64,000 nt of DNA from assembly GCA_963728845.1 (NCBI GenBank), contig CAVSLS010000052.1, positions 310,001 through 374,000 of the forward strand, read 5' to 3'. Under the pieces are notes generated by a model. It worked only from the letters and a program-made list of their open reading frames with translations. It ran no database searches and was not told the DNA's origin. Source of the stretch: Bog-473 sp963728845. GTDB taxonomy: Bacteria > Actinomycetota > Acidimicrobiia > Acidimicrobiales > RAAP-2. Made by a program: the position numbers and the translations under genes. This document shows positions 52,928-62,610 of this stretch, one piece after another; position 1 is the stretch's first letter; every line of letters starts with the position of its first letter.

Positions 52928-53437
52928 GCTGCACGTCCATTCGCCTCAGACTTCCGGGCATCCCGCGAAGGACGCCCACATCTCCTGGCAGACGCAATCG
53001 ACGTCCGGGTGGAGACCCGTCGCCCCCAGACCGCCGGGCGGCGGACGCAACTCGGAGGCAATGGAGTGCAGGGGTATGGCAATCCCGACGCGGGCGGAGA
53101 GCGCCTCGACCAGAGCCGGAGGTCAAGACGACGCGGCGTTGATCCCGGCGAGCGCGGATGACGGAGCGGGTCACGTGCTGCGCACCGGCCAGCGTTCTGC
53201 GCCGGACCAGATGCTCGTGATCCAGGATCCTGTCCGGTGCTCGTTGCACCTTCGGAGATGCGTCAAGTGCCAGTTCGGTCTGTCCTCTCGGTCTTGTTCA
53301 CAACGCACGCACGACGAGGATGAGGTGTGACGACCCCCGGACTCCCTTGCCCGGGGAAACTACACAATAGCCGCAGCAGTCCTGTACGAACGGCTGATAT
53401 CCGGCTCGCCGCCACACAGCTGACCTCCTCCCGAGGC
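52928..53437. other. intergenic stretch without a supported gene
   Basis: About 510 bases between the deacetylase start and the flippase stop (both leftward). Frames on both strands give Arg/Gly-rich peptides with no family resemblance. It probably contains the promoter for the deacetylase-GT4-GT2-oxygenase operon; no specific elements were recognised. Confidence 0.4.
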
Positions 53438-54757
53438 TCAGTCGGGCTCGCTGCTTCTGTCGGATTCGAAAGCGGGGGCATGGCGGTAGATGCGGAGCAC
53501 GGCGGGGAGCAGGAACATGGCCTCGCACGATGCGGAGATGGCCCAGCCCACGCAGATCCCCGTCAGACCCCACAGAGCCCCGCCCAATGCCGACCCCGCG
53601 ACTTCGACCGAGGTCCCGATGGCCATGATCCTGGAGCCGTGGGCCATCCGATGCTGGGCCCGGCAGATCGACACATAGTGGTCCTTGATGACATAGGCCG
53701 GTCCGACCAGGATGAGGACGCGCAACGCGGTCGTTCCGTTCGCGGCGTACGCAGGACCAAAGATACGCAGCGCGTAGGGAGCCGCGATCTCGACGGCGAG
53801 CACGATTGCACCAATCAGAGCGAGCGCAAAGGGGAGCGTCCGCCGGACGTGGCGATGGAGAAGGCCGGGGTCTCCCGATCGCTCTGCGAAGAGGGAAAGT
53901 GCGAGGAGGTACGGAATTATCAACATGGTTGAGGCCAGGAGATAAGCAGCCGAGAAGTAGGCAACCTGCGACGGTGAGATGAGCAGCGTGGCAGTCAGCG
54001 GAACGATGAAGGAGACCGAGCTGATGGACAGGTTGAGCACGTGGTGCTGGAGGGAGAGCGTCGTGAATCGACGTACGAGCGCCACCCGGCGGTTGAGCGC
54101 TCCCTCTCCTGAAGGGGTTCGCTGCAACCCGAGCATCGGCATGCAGACGATGAAAGCGATGATCAGAGACAGCGCCCAGGCGAAGATCAAGCCGGCGCTC
54201 GTGCGTGTCGAGACCAGCACCAAGACGCCCACGCAGAGGAGCTTCAGCAAGGAACTCAGGCTGCCTCGCCAGAGTTGTGCCGCACCGCGGTGTAACCCGA
54301 CCGCCGCGCCGTCCAGGGTCAGGCCCGCCATGCTCGCAACCGACCCCACCACGAACAGGACGGCGGTGGATGGATCATGACCGATGATCTGCAGGCTCTT
54401 TCCCAAGAAAGGCGACAGCGCCATGGTGCCAACCGACAAGACGAGGACCACGAACGCTGCGATCGCATTTCCGGTCGTGAAGAAGACGCGCCGCTCCGCA
54501 TCGTCGATCGGTTCGATTTCCGCCAGGAGGAGCAGCGGGATCCCGAGGGCGCCGAACGCCGCCAACAACAGCGCCGTCGACGCGGCGGCGGCCGCCAGTC
54601 CGACGTCCTGGGCGTTGAAGAGGTGCGTCACGACCGCCCAGTAGGCGAGACCGATCACCGCCACCGCTCCCTGCTTGGCAACGAGGTACGCGAACGTCGT
54701 GAAGAGGCGCCGCAGCTCGCCTGCCTGTTTCGTTTCCATGCCGCCGAACCAATTCAT
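53438..54757 (-). CDS. second polysaccharide flippase (MOP superfamily)
   Basis: About 439 residues with roughly 12 hydrophobic helices: FTTFAYLVAKQGAVAVIGLA, AAAASTALLLAAFGALGIPL, VLFVVGSVASMAGLTLDGAA, SLIIAFIVCMPMLGL, and VLILVGPAYVIKDHYVSICR near the end. These match lipid-linked oligosaccharide translocases (MATE-like/PST). It is only distantly similar to the flippase at 31 kb, so a second glycan may be exported. ATG 54757 is used; an in-frame ATG at 54832 would add 25 hydrophilic residues. Confidence 0.87.
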   Translation of the reverse strand: MNWFGGMETKQAGELRRLFTTFAYLVAKQGAVAVIGLAYWAVVTHLFNAQDVGLAAAAASTALLLAAFGALGIPLLLLAEIEPIDDAERRVFFTTGNAIAAFVVLVLSVGTMALSPFLGKSLQIIGHDPSTAVLFVVGSVASMAGLTLDGAAVGLHRGAAQLWRGSLSSLLKLLCVGVLVLVSTRTSAGLIFAWALSLIIAFIVCMPMLGLQRTPSGEGALNRRVALVRRFTTLSLQHHVLNLSISSVSFIVPLTATLLISPSQVAYFSAAYLLASTMLIIPYLLALSLFAERSGDPGLLHRHVRRTLPFALALIGAIVLAVEIAAPYALRIFGPAYAANGTTALRVLILVGPAYVIKDHYVSICRAQHRMAHGSRIMAIGTSVEVAGSALGGALWGLTGICVGWAISASCEAMFLLPAVLRIYRHAPAFESDRSSEPD

Positions 54758-55322
54758 CGCGTTGGCACCGCCGTCGGGCGACGACAGGGGACGCGCGGCC
54801 CGCGCCGGTGTCCGCTCATGGAGACGGAGCATCGTCGCCGCCCAGGCGACCCCCGCGCTTCACTGGCCGATCCTAACCCTGGCAATTCGTCCGGTCCCTC
54901 AACAACGCCCACACGCATCCGCGAGCGAATAATCGAGGCTAATGCCTCGGTCACCGGAGGGCCCACAGGTCCGGGGCGTCGGCGCAGCAGGAGCGGATCC
55001 CCGCGGCGCCCTGCACCGGTTTTGCTGGGTCCACCCTGGGAAACGGAGGCCAGCCCCCGCAACCCCACATCGGCCCGCACCGAGTGGCTCTGCTCCCGTT
55101 TCGACGTCTCCGCTGGAGGGAGGCGCGTCGGAGAATCCGAGCCCGATCCACCACGGTCAGGCGGTCGACGGCGACCCGCGACAACAGGCAACGGTGGCCC
55201 ATGTCATACTTGGAGCTGCCACTGGGGTGCCGAGGCGCGGCGGCTCGTCTCAAAGAGCCCGAACCGGGATGCTGGCCCCGGAACGGGCTCACACAACGAG
55301 AGGCAAGTGCCAGGGCACACTG
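54758..55322. promoter_or_regulatory. divergent intergenic region, flippase / large membrane protein
   Basis: About 565 bases between divergent starts. The frame of the large membrane protein stays open to 54942 but gives Pro/Arg/Gly-rich residues without conservation. Promoters for both directions are expected here. A relatively AT-rich patch (AATAATCGAGGCTAATG, 54928-54944) is the only candidate promoter region I noticed. Confidence 0.35.
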
Positions 55323-58300
55323 ATGTCACAGCGAATTCGCCCTAGTCTCCACGAGTACAGCGAGACGGAGGTCGATCCCTCCTTCGAGGCACCCGACGTC
55401 CTTCGGAAGACTCCGGTCCCAAAGGCTGTGACCCCGTCCACGCCCCCTCCGCTCGATCGATCACGCCTCGGGGTCGTTCTGGGGCTGGCCGGGTTCGGTC
55501 TGCTGATGCAGGGTGCGGCCGACGCCCTCGCTCGCTCGGGACATGGGTCGCCGGCAATTCCGCTCTTCCTCTTTGGCATCGCACTCCTCTTTGCCGCCTG
55601 CGCATGGCGTCTCACGAGCCGACATGCCGCACGGACCGAGCGGGTCTGGGTCTCACTCGTACTCGGTCTCGGGCTCTTCGCCTCGTACGCGATGCTCCAA
55701 CCGCTCATGTTGGACAGCTTCGACGAGCTGTCTCACCTTGGGACCCTCACCAGCCTGTTCGACAGCCATGCCCTGTTTCCCACCAATTCGATCCTGCCGG
55801 TAAGCCCCTACTATCCCGGGCTCGAGCTGGCCACTGCCGCGACCAGATGGTTCACCGGTCTCCCATTGGCGCTCGATCAGCTGATCGTGCTCGCCGCGGT
55901 CCGTATCGTCCTCGTTCTCGCGGTCTTCCTCATCGTCGAGCGCGCCTGTCACTCGTCGCGTGCGGGCGGCATCGGCGTGCTCGCCTATGCCGCCAGTCCG
56001 CAGTTCTACGGCTTCGACGCCCAGTACGCCTACGAGACGATCGCCCTGGCCTTCGCCGTCGCGGTGGTGTACCTCCTCTTCGTCTCGATTGACAACGCCC
56101 GACCCAGGATCGAGAGATCCTTCGCGCTCACACTTGGTTGCGTCGCAGCCGTGGTCGTCAGCCACCATGTCACCGGCTGGCTCACCGTCGGTTTCCTTGT
56201 CGTGTGGGCTGCAGGGCTGTACCTCACGGCCCACCCTCGCCGCCGCCTCACGCTCACCGACTCGGGCCCAGCGCTGACCCTCTTGGCCGCGCCCACGGCG
56301 GACGCCCCTGCTGCACCGCCCTCGGCATCGGAAAGTCAAACTTCGGAGCAGGCCAAAGACTCCATGTCCGGCAGTGAGCTACCCAACAGGAGGAGGGCCC
56401 AGGCCCGCATCGTCGGGCTCGCCGCCGCGGTCGGACTCGTCATCGGCGGTGCGTGGACCCTTTTCGTCGGTCGACTCCTCACCCCGTACCTCGGACCTGT
56501 CTTTGCGGCTGCGTCGGCGGACCTCGCCGAGGCATTGGGCAACGGTCACGGGGACAGGACGCTGTTCAAGAGCGCCGCGGGTGGCGGATCACCCCACTGG
56601 GAGATCGCCCTGATCCTGGCATCTGCCTTCGCTTGGTGCCTCATTCTGGTTCCTTCGCTGTTCAGCGTGATCTTCAAGCGAAGTGTGCGCGGTGGAGCTC
56701 TCCGCTACATCCCTGCGGTCATCGCAGCCACCTATCCGATCTCGGTCCTGGCCAACATCTCGTCGAGCAGCAAGCTGGTGGCCGAGCGCGCCACGACGTT
56801 CATCTTCTTCGGCGTGGCGCTCATCGTTGGCGCCTGGCTGGCCAGACGCATCTCCCGGGACCGTCGTCTGATCGAGCGGGCCGGCACGATCGGTGTGGCA
56901 ACCGTTGTCTTCCTCGGTAGCCTGCTCTTCGGTATAGGCCCGCTCGTGAGTCTCCTGCCCGGGCCCTATCGCGTTGGCGCCGACAACCTGTCGTATGGTT
57001 CCCCCTCGCTGGCCGTGGCGCACTGGGCCGACAGCCACCTCCCCGCGGGGTCTCACGTGGCCACAGACAAGGACAACGGCGTGTTGCTCAACGCGATCGG
57101 AGGCGTCGTTTCGGTCACGGCCGAGAGCGGGCTGGTCAATCCGGAGCTGATCTTCTTCGACCGTCGGGTCAGCCTGTATGACATCTATCTCATCCGCAAG
57201 GCCCACATCCGCTACATCGTCGTGGACGACCGCCTCGCCCAGGGACTCCCGCTCTACGGAACGTACATCGCCGCTGGCGAACCTTCGACCCGTCTCACTC
57301 TGGCCGAGCTCACCAAGTTCAACTCGTATCCCTTCATCAAGCGCATCTACGACAATGGTCCGATCCAGGTATACGACGTGACCTCGCTGCTCCCTCCGTC
57401 CGCTCGCCCTGCACCTCCGGGCCCGCCGGTGGGAGGGGCTGGTCTCAACGTGGGCGTCTTCCTCTTGGCCGCGGTGGTTGCGATGCTGTGGCTGCTCCGA
57501 TTGCGCCGTCGTCCGGGGCGGGGCCGCGACGCGGAGCACCTCGTCGTGTGCGTCGTGGTGGGAGCATTGGTGATCGGGGTCTTCGGCGCATTCTTCATCC
57601 GGCTCACACACCTACCGCCCGAGATCGTCGCGATCGTCGTCCTGCTGGTGCTCCTGGGGTTGAGCCTGCGCCCGCAGAGCCGGCACCAACGCGACCCGAG
57701 GCAGGGCGACCCTGCCGTCTTCGACCACACAGACGCGCGATCGGTGCCGTTGGAGACGACCGCCTGGTCGGGCGGCCTCCCGGACCGGGCAATCGTCGGG
57801 GCCGCCTTCTACGACCGTCGGGAGATCAAGGACGTGCTCGCCTACGTGCGCGTGCTCGCCGACCCCGACGACGAAGTCTCCGCTCGGCGCATCGTCAACA
57901 TCCCCAAGCGTGGCATCGGCGGCAGGTCGGTCTCCCGCTTGACCGCCTGGGCGGCGTTCAACGACGTTTCGTTCAGCCATGCCATCGACCGCGCGGCCGA
58001 AGCCGGGCTCAACGGGATGGCACTGCAGGGCGCCGAGCGGCTGTCCGAGATCTTGACCGAGCTGCGGACGCTGATGCCCACGATGGGCCCGGCCGACTTC
58101 GTCCAACTGGTGGCGGAGCGAACCGGCTACAAGGCCGAGCTGGTGGCCGAGCACACCCACGCGGCGGACGGCCGGATTCAGCACCTCGCCGAGCTGTCCG
58201 CCGAGGCCGGCCGTTTCGACGACGTCACCGAGTTCCTGGAAGCAGTCGCATTGGCTGTGGAAACTGATGGGCTGGGCCCGGAGGCCACGTCGGGCCCGCG

Positions 58301-58700
58301 CTCCGACGCTGACTGGTCCGACCCCGCCTCGTCCACCCCTTCCGCGGGCAGGAATCGTCGCTCCCGGTCCCAGGTGCTCATCGGTTGCCTGGGGCTGACC
58401 CTCTTCGCCCTCGGCGCCACGTTGGCCACAGTCCCGTCGCTCAAGGATTGGACACCTCCCCCGGAGCTTTCGGTAGCGACGAGCACGACCGGCCGTTCGG
58501 TCGCAGAGGTGCAACTCGGCTCGGCCGGCCCCGTCGCAGCAACGCTCGAGGTCAGGAACGACGGCCGCGCGGTCTGGCGCTCCAGCCTTGCGCGGACCAC
58601 TGCGGCACAGAGCGTCGATCTCCCCACCGGTCTGCTCAACAAGGGTTCACGGGTGGTGCTGGCCACCGAGGGGCACACCCTGCGCCGGGTCGACGGCTGA
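55323..58700 (+). CDS. large GT-C-like membrane protein containing a UvrD/PcrA 2B-subdomain-like insert
   Basis: 1125 residues from ATG 55323. Residues about 45-700 form a polytopic membrane protein with an early acidic motif (LMLDSFDELSHLG, about 130) like GT-C glycosyltransferases or related mannosyl/arabinosyl transferase folds, plus a soluble stretch about 540-690. Two more helices lie around 700-780. Residues about 820-985 (GAAFYDRREIKDVLAYVRVL, DEVSARRIVNIPKRGIGGRS, GRIQHLAELSAEA) closely follow the 2B subdomain of UvrD/PcrA helicases, but no Walker A/B motor motifs occur anywhere. A last helix (about 1017-1038) and a beta-rich tail follow. The 2B-like part would be cytosolic. Function is unknown. 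The 3' end overlaps the convergent SDR by 54 bases. Confidence 0.8.
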   Translation: MSQRIRPSLHEYSETEVDPSFEAPDVLRKTPVPKAVTPSTPPPLDRSRLGVVLGLAGFGLLMQGAADALARSGHGSPAIPLFLFGIALLFAACAWRLTSRHAARTERVWVSLVLGLGLFASYAMLQPLMLDSFDELSHLGTLTSLFDSHALFPTNSILPVSPYYPGLELATAATRWFTGLPLALDQLIVLAAVRIVLVLAVFLIVERACHSSRAGGIGVLAYAASPQFYGFDAQYAYETIALAFAVAVVYLLFVSIDNARPRIERSFALTLGCVAAVVVSHHVTGWLTVGFLVVWAAGLYLTAHPRRRLTLTDSGPALTLLAAPTADAPAAPPSASESQTSEQAKDSMSGSELPNRRRAQARIVGLAAAVGLVIGGAWTLFVGRLLTPYLGPVFAAASADLAEALGNGHGDRTLFKSAAGGGSPHWEIALILASAFAWCLILVPSLFSVIFKRSVRGGALRYIPAVIAATYPISVLANISSSSKLVAERATTFIFFGVALIVGAWLARRISRDRRLIERAGTIGVATVVFLGSLLFGIGPLVSLLPGPYRVGADNLSYGSPSLAVAHWADSHLPAGSHVATDKDNGVLLNAIGGVVSVTAESGLVNPELIFFDRRVSLYDIYLIRKAHIRYIVVDDRLAQGLPLYGTYIAAGEPSTRLTLAELTKFNSYPFIKRIYDNGPIQVYDVTSLLPPSARPAPPGPPVGGAGLNVGVFLLAAVVAMLWLLRLRRRPGRGRDAEHLVVCVVVGALVIGVFGAFFIRLTHLPPEIVAIVVLLVLLGLSLRPQSRHQRDPRQGDPAVFDHTDARSVPLETTAWSGGLPDRAIVGAAFYDRREIKDVLAYVRVLADPDDEVSARRIVNIPKRGIGGRSVSRLTAWAAFNDVSFSHAIDRAAEAGLNGMALQGAERLSEILTELRTLMPTMGPADFVQLVAERTGYKAELVAEHTHAADGRIQHLAELSAEAGRFDDVTEFLEAVALAVETDGLGPEATSGPRSDADWSDPASSTPSAGRNRRSRSQVLIGCLGLTLFALGATLATVPSLKDWTPPPELSVATSTTGRSVAEVQLGSAGPVAATLEVRNDGRAVWRSSLARTTAAQSVDLPTGLLNKGSRVVLATEGHTLRRVDG

Positions 58701-59639
58701 TCGAGCACCTGCCTCCCTCGCTCGCCACGAATATCCCTCGGCGCCCGCGCCGGCGCAGGAGAGCGCGAACGGTTGCAGCACAACGCCGAGCTCCTCGAGG
58801 ACCTCGAGGTTCGGCACGTTGGGTGCCGGCCGGATGAGCCCGAGCAGGGAGTCCGCCCGGACCGGCAATTTGACCGGCAGGACCTCCGCGGCACGCAAGG
58901 CCGCGTAGACGACCATGGGCGGCGTCGCGACGAACCGGGGCCGTGGCCTTCCCCGGCTCTCGGCGAAGCTCGTCAGCAGGTCCGTGAAAGGAACCGGATC
59001 GGGATGGGCGATGCCGACCGGGAGCGCAGGGACGTGCTCGGCCCGGGCCAGGGCCACCACGGTGGCGGCGAAATCGTTCTCCGATACGGTGAATTGGCGT
59101 GCGCGCGGGCCGAAGTCGGGAAGCACCGGGAGCGTAGCCAGGCGGCGCAACGTCCCGGCCATCCCACCCCAGCCGGCTCCGTAGACCAAGCCCGGGCGCA
59201 CGACGCAGAACCCACGGGCACAGGCTGCCATCTCCGTCGCCAGTTTGGCCCGGCCATACAGCTGGCGAGTCCCCGGATACGCCGACATCGACGACAACAC
59301 GATGCTCCGGCGTACCCCGCGGGACACGGCCCGGTCCAGCAGCGCGACGGTGCCGAAAACGTTCGACTGCCAGATGGCGGCCCTGCTCGTCAGCGCCATG
59401 TCGTAGGCACAGTGGACCAGGAGATCGACGCCGTCGAGGGCGTCGGACGAACCGGCCGAAGTCAGGTCGAAGAAGTGGTCGCCGCTCCCCTGGACCGGGG
59501 ACCTGACCAGGCGACGGACCGTGTACCCGGCTGAACCGAAGGCGGCGACCAGGAGCGAACCCAGGTAGCCGGTGGCGCCCGTGACGGCGACGACCGGCTG
59601 CCCGGTCGGGGCTGGGTTCGCGCTGGGATGGGCGATCAT
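58647..59639 (-). CDS. NAD-dependent epimerase/dehydratase family protein
   Basis: 330-residue extended SDR. VVAVTGATGYLGSLLVAAFG is the cofactor loop and QLYGRAKLATEM the catalytic YxxxK, with SIVLSSMSAYPG supplying the Ser. Similar proteins act on nucleotide sugars or 3-beta-hydroxysteroid-like substrates, so the substrate is open. The start overlaps the GMC oxidoreductase stop (ATGA). The last residues overlap the convergent large membrane gene, and the C-terminal 30 residues are non-conserved. Confidence 0.85.
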   Translation of the reverse strand: MIAHPSANPAPTGQPVVAVTGATGYLGSLLVAAFGSAGYTVRRLVRSPVQGSGDHFFDLTSAGSSDALDGVDLLVHCAYDMALTSRAAIWQSNVFGTVALLDRAVSRGVRRSIVLSSMSAYPGTRQLYGRAKLATEMAACARGFCVVRPGLVYGAGWGGMAGTLRRLATLPVLPDFGPRARQFTVSENDFAATVVALARAEHVPALPVGIAHPDPVPFTDLLTSFAESRGRPRPRFVATPPMVVYAALRAAEVLPVKLPVRADSLLGLIRPAPNVPNLEVLEELGVVLQPFALSCAGAGAEGYSWRAREAGARSAVDPAQGVPLGGQHHP

Positions 59640-61234
59640 TGTGGGCTCCTGAGCGTTTCACTGGCGATGCGGTGTGCATTGGCCATGATCGTCAAGGTGA
59701 AGGTCGTGGCGGGAACCTCCGGAAAGACCGACGCGTCCACCAGGTGGATGCGGTCCCACGCGGCCAGGCGCCCCGTCCGATCGGTCGTGGTGGCCGTGCG
59801 CGACCGACCATGAGGAAAGCTCGCCCCGAAGTGGTAGCTCTTCGCCGCCGGGGACAACGAGATCATGGGGACCGCCGGCCAGAGGTCCAGCGCCGGGGCG
59901 ACCTTGAGCATCGAACGCACCAGAGCCCGCAACATGGGTGGCCATCGGCCACCGGCTTCGCCCCCCACCTCCAGGACCGGCAACCGATCGTGTCCTCCTC
60001 CGGACACCCGACGCGCGACGATCTTCACCGTGGGTGACGCCCATCCCGGCACGTAGCCGAGTCCCACCGAGACCCGCCGGAGCAGCGCCGCCAGCGCCGG
60101 TTCGGCTCCCGGACGCCGGATCGCTCCGGGTACCGACGCAAGAAACGCCGGGTTGTACTCGTAGAAGTGGACCTGGCAGAGATCCACACCGTCGCCGCTG
60201 ACGTCGTAGAGCAGATTGAACTGGTTGAGGGTGAAATTCCGTGCAGAGCGCGGATCCGGAATGGCACGCAACGACATTGTTGGCATCACGAACTGCACGG
60301 ACTCCTGAAGGTAGACAGGCTGATCGAAGGCACCGAGGGAGCCGAGCACCAGCCGCGCCGTGCCGATCCCGCCACATGCCACGAAGATCCGGTCAGCCCC
60401 TATTCGCTCCACCCGCCCTGTCCGGGTACTCCGGACCAGCACGTGTGGCTCACCATCGACCTCGTCGAGATGGACGGCGAGGATGTCGGGCCGATACCTG
60501 ATGCGCTTCTTGGCGCGAAGACGGTCGAACGTGTGCGAGCTCGAGTAGATGAGCTGGTGAGGGCAACCGGTCATGCACAGGCCACAGCGAGTGCACTCGT
60601 CGGACCTGAAAGCCAGCCGAGCCCGGCCCAGAGTTATGCCGTGCGACCGGACCAGAGCCCGTCGCTGCCGGTACCGGCCCAGTACGCGTTCGGTCCGGTC
60701 CGCGGACGGTGGCAGCGATCGGGCCGGAGCCATCAACGGGAAGAGCTCGTTCAGGTCGTCCTCCTCTCCGGCCAGGTCCATCTCTCCCAAGGCGGTGCGG
60801 TAGTGCGGCTCCATCTCGCTCCATGTGATGGGCCAGCCACCAAACGTTTGTTTGGAGAACGGCATGATCTGGGCACCCCAGACGTTCGAAAAACCCCCAT
60901 ACGCCCCCGAGACGAGCGACGGGTTGGCCAACCCATGCGGCTCGATCCCAGCCAGCTGCCCGGCGTCACGGAAGGGAAAGTCGGATCCGTACGCCCGCTT
61001 CTCCGGCAGTCCTCCACGACGGGTCGGTACGGGTTGACGACTGATGCGCTCGACATCGGCCGCCGACCACCGTCCCTCGTCAGTGGTCGCGAGCCGATGC
61101 AGGGTCGACCGTAGATCCGGTTCGAGCAAGCCGCCCACATCGATGACGGTGACCTGCTGTGCCGGATCAGCCGTCAGGGCCAGGGCGGCCCCCGCCGCCC
61201 CGGGACCGGATCCGATGATCAGCGCTGTCGGCAT
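59636..61234 (-). CDS. GMC-family FAD-dependent oxidoreductase with cysteine cluster
   Basis: 532 residues. ALIIGSGPGAAGAALALTA is the FAD-binding loop; the substrate/C-terminal part ends in HLVDASVFPEVPATTFTLTI, the usual GMC C-terminal motif with its His/Asn region. An unusual CTRCGLCMTGCPHQLIYSSS (about residue 210) has four Cys spaced like a 4Fe-4S binding loop, which occurs in a subset of GMC-like dehydrogenases acting on sugars or alcohols. It is coupled to the following SDR by ATGA. The two may run sequential redox steps on a glycan precursor (inference). Confidence 0.83.
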   Translation of the reverse strand: MPTALIIGSGPGAAGAALALTADPAQQVTVIDVGGLLEPDLRSTLHRLATTDEGRWSAADVERISRQPVPTRRGGLPEKRAYGSDFPFRDAGQLAGIEPHGLANPSLVSGAYGGFSNVWGAQIMPFSKQTFGGWPITWSEMEPHYRTALGEMDLAGEEDDLNELFPLMAPARSLPPSADRTERVLGRYRQRRALVRSHGITLGRARLAFRSDECTRCGLCMTGCPHQLIYSSSHTFDRLRAKKRIRYRPDILAVHLDEVDGEPHVLVRSTRTGRVERIGADRIFVACGGIGTARLVLGSLGAFDQPVYLQESVQFVMPTMSLRAIPDPRSARNFTLNQFNLLYDVSGDGVDLCQVHFYEYNPAFLASVPGAIRRPGAEPALAALLRRVSVGLGYVPGWASPTVKIVARRVSGGGHDRLPVLEVGGEAGGRWPPMLRALVRSMLKVAPALDLWPAVPMISLSPAAKSYHFGASFPHGRSRTATTTDRTGRLAAWDRIHLVDASVFPEVPATTFTLTIMANAHRIASETLRSPQ

Positions 61235-61520
61235 GGTGGGCTCAGGTGGTCGCGGAACCGGGCACCGTCGTCACCACCCCCCGCCGGAACCAAGGCGCCC
61301 CAAGGTCGGCATCGTACTCGCGTGACATGCCGCAGGGCCGAACATCAGTCGAGTCGGCCCACCAGCAGTGATCGCCTGAGTGCGATCTGCGGCCTCGACG
61401 GACCTTCGACCCGGCGCGAATGGACGAAAATTTCTTCTATTTGATCCGATCGGCTCTACCTCGACGGGGAGCTCGTGGTCAATCCTTGCATGGTAGGCCC
61501 AGTTGGGAGCGGAGCGACGC

Positions 61521-62534
61521 ATGTCGTCAGGGACGAGCAAAGAGGCGGGCAGGCTGCGCGCCATTCACGAGGCGGAGACTGTGGAGCTTCGAGCAATTCA
61601 CAACGGAGAAACAACAGGCCAGACGGGAGCCAATACTCCATTCGGGCAAGAGGGGCAGAGGTTTCCACAGGTGCGCGATGAAGCGCCGGCCGGAGAGATG
61701 CCTCGCGTCGGCCCGAAGCTCGTGCCGCGGGACGTGGAGCCCACCGTGAGCATTGTGATCCCGACCAAGAACGAGGCGCGCAACCTGCCATACGTCCTGT
61801 CGAGGCTCCCGGACGACTACGAAGTGATCGTCGTCGACGGAAACTCGACGGACGACACCGTCGGCGTCGCTCAACGCCTGAGGCCCGACATCACCGTCAT
61901 CCGCCAGACCCGTGGGGGCAAGGGAAACGCTCTCGCCTGCGGCTTTGCCGCAGCCACGGGCGACTTCATCGTGATGATCGACGCGGACGGCTCGAACGAC
62001 CCCGCAGAGATACCCCGCTTCGTCACCACCCTGAAGGAAGGCGCTGATTTTGCCAAGGGGTCCCGGTTCCTCTCCGGCGGGGGGAGCCTGGACATCAGTT
62101 TGATCCGGAGATGCGGCAACTTCTGGCTGAACAAGATCGTCAACCTGATCTACGGAACTCGGTACACGGACCTCTGCTACGGCTACAACGCCTTCCGGCG
62201 AGCATGCCTGGACGTCATGAGGCTCAATGCGCCCGAGATCGAGGGCTCGGAGCCCGGGGTGATGCTCTGGGGCGACGGCTTCGAGGTCGAGACCTTGATC
62301 AACGTGCGGATCGCCAAAGCAGGTCTTCGGGTGACAGAGGTTCCGAGCTTCGAGTCCTGCCGTCACTTCGGGGCGAGCAACCTGAACGCCTTCTCCGACG
62401 GAATGCGAGTGCTGAGGACCATCCGTGTCGAGAGCAAGGGCGCGCGGAACGCAGCCGCGACGTCGAGACTCTCGGAACGAAAGACGGCAGCTTCGTGGGC
62501 CCTGTTGTCCACAATCAGCGACGAGGCTGTTTGA
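61521..62534 (+). CDS. glycosyltransferase family 2 (polyprenol-phosphate sugar transferase-like)
   Basis: 337 residues. After a Ser/Thr/Glu-rich N-terminal tail of about 75 residues comes VSIVIPTKNEARNLPYVLSR, YEVIVVDGNSTDDTV, KGNALACGFAAATGDFIVMI followed by DADGSNDP (DxD). GSRFLSGGGSLDISLIRR and YGYNAFRR match dolichol/polyprenol-phosphate mannose synthase-like enzymes. No C-terminal membrane helices are seen. ATG 61521 follows GGAGCGGAG. It could supply a lipid-linked monosaccharide for the large GT-C-like membrane protein nearby; this is inference. Confidence 0.88.
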   Translation: MSSGTSKEAGRLRAIHEAETVELRAIHNGETTGQTGANTPFGQEGQRFPQVRDEAPAGEMPRVGPKLVPRDVEPTVSIVIPTKNEARNLPYVLSRLPDDYEVIVVDGNSTDDTVGVAQRLRPDITVIRQTRGGKGNALACGFAAATGDFIVMIDADGSNDPAEIPRFVTTLKEGADFAKGSRFLSGGGSLDISLIRRCGNFWLNKIVNLIYGTRYTDLCYGYNAFRRACLDVMRLNAPEIEGSEPGVMLWGDGFEVETLINVRIAKAGLRVTEVPSFESCRHFGASNLNAFSDGMRVLRTIRVESKGARNAAATSRLSERKTAASWALLSTISDEAV

Positions 62535-62610
62535 CCGAGCCGCAACCGGGAAACTGAACGAGCTGCTCACCGACGATCGGATCAAACGATCTCGGTGCGC
62601 ATCGAGAGTT

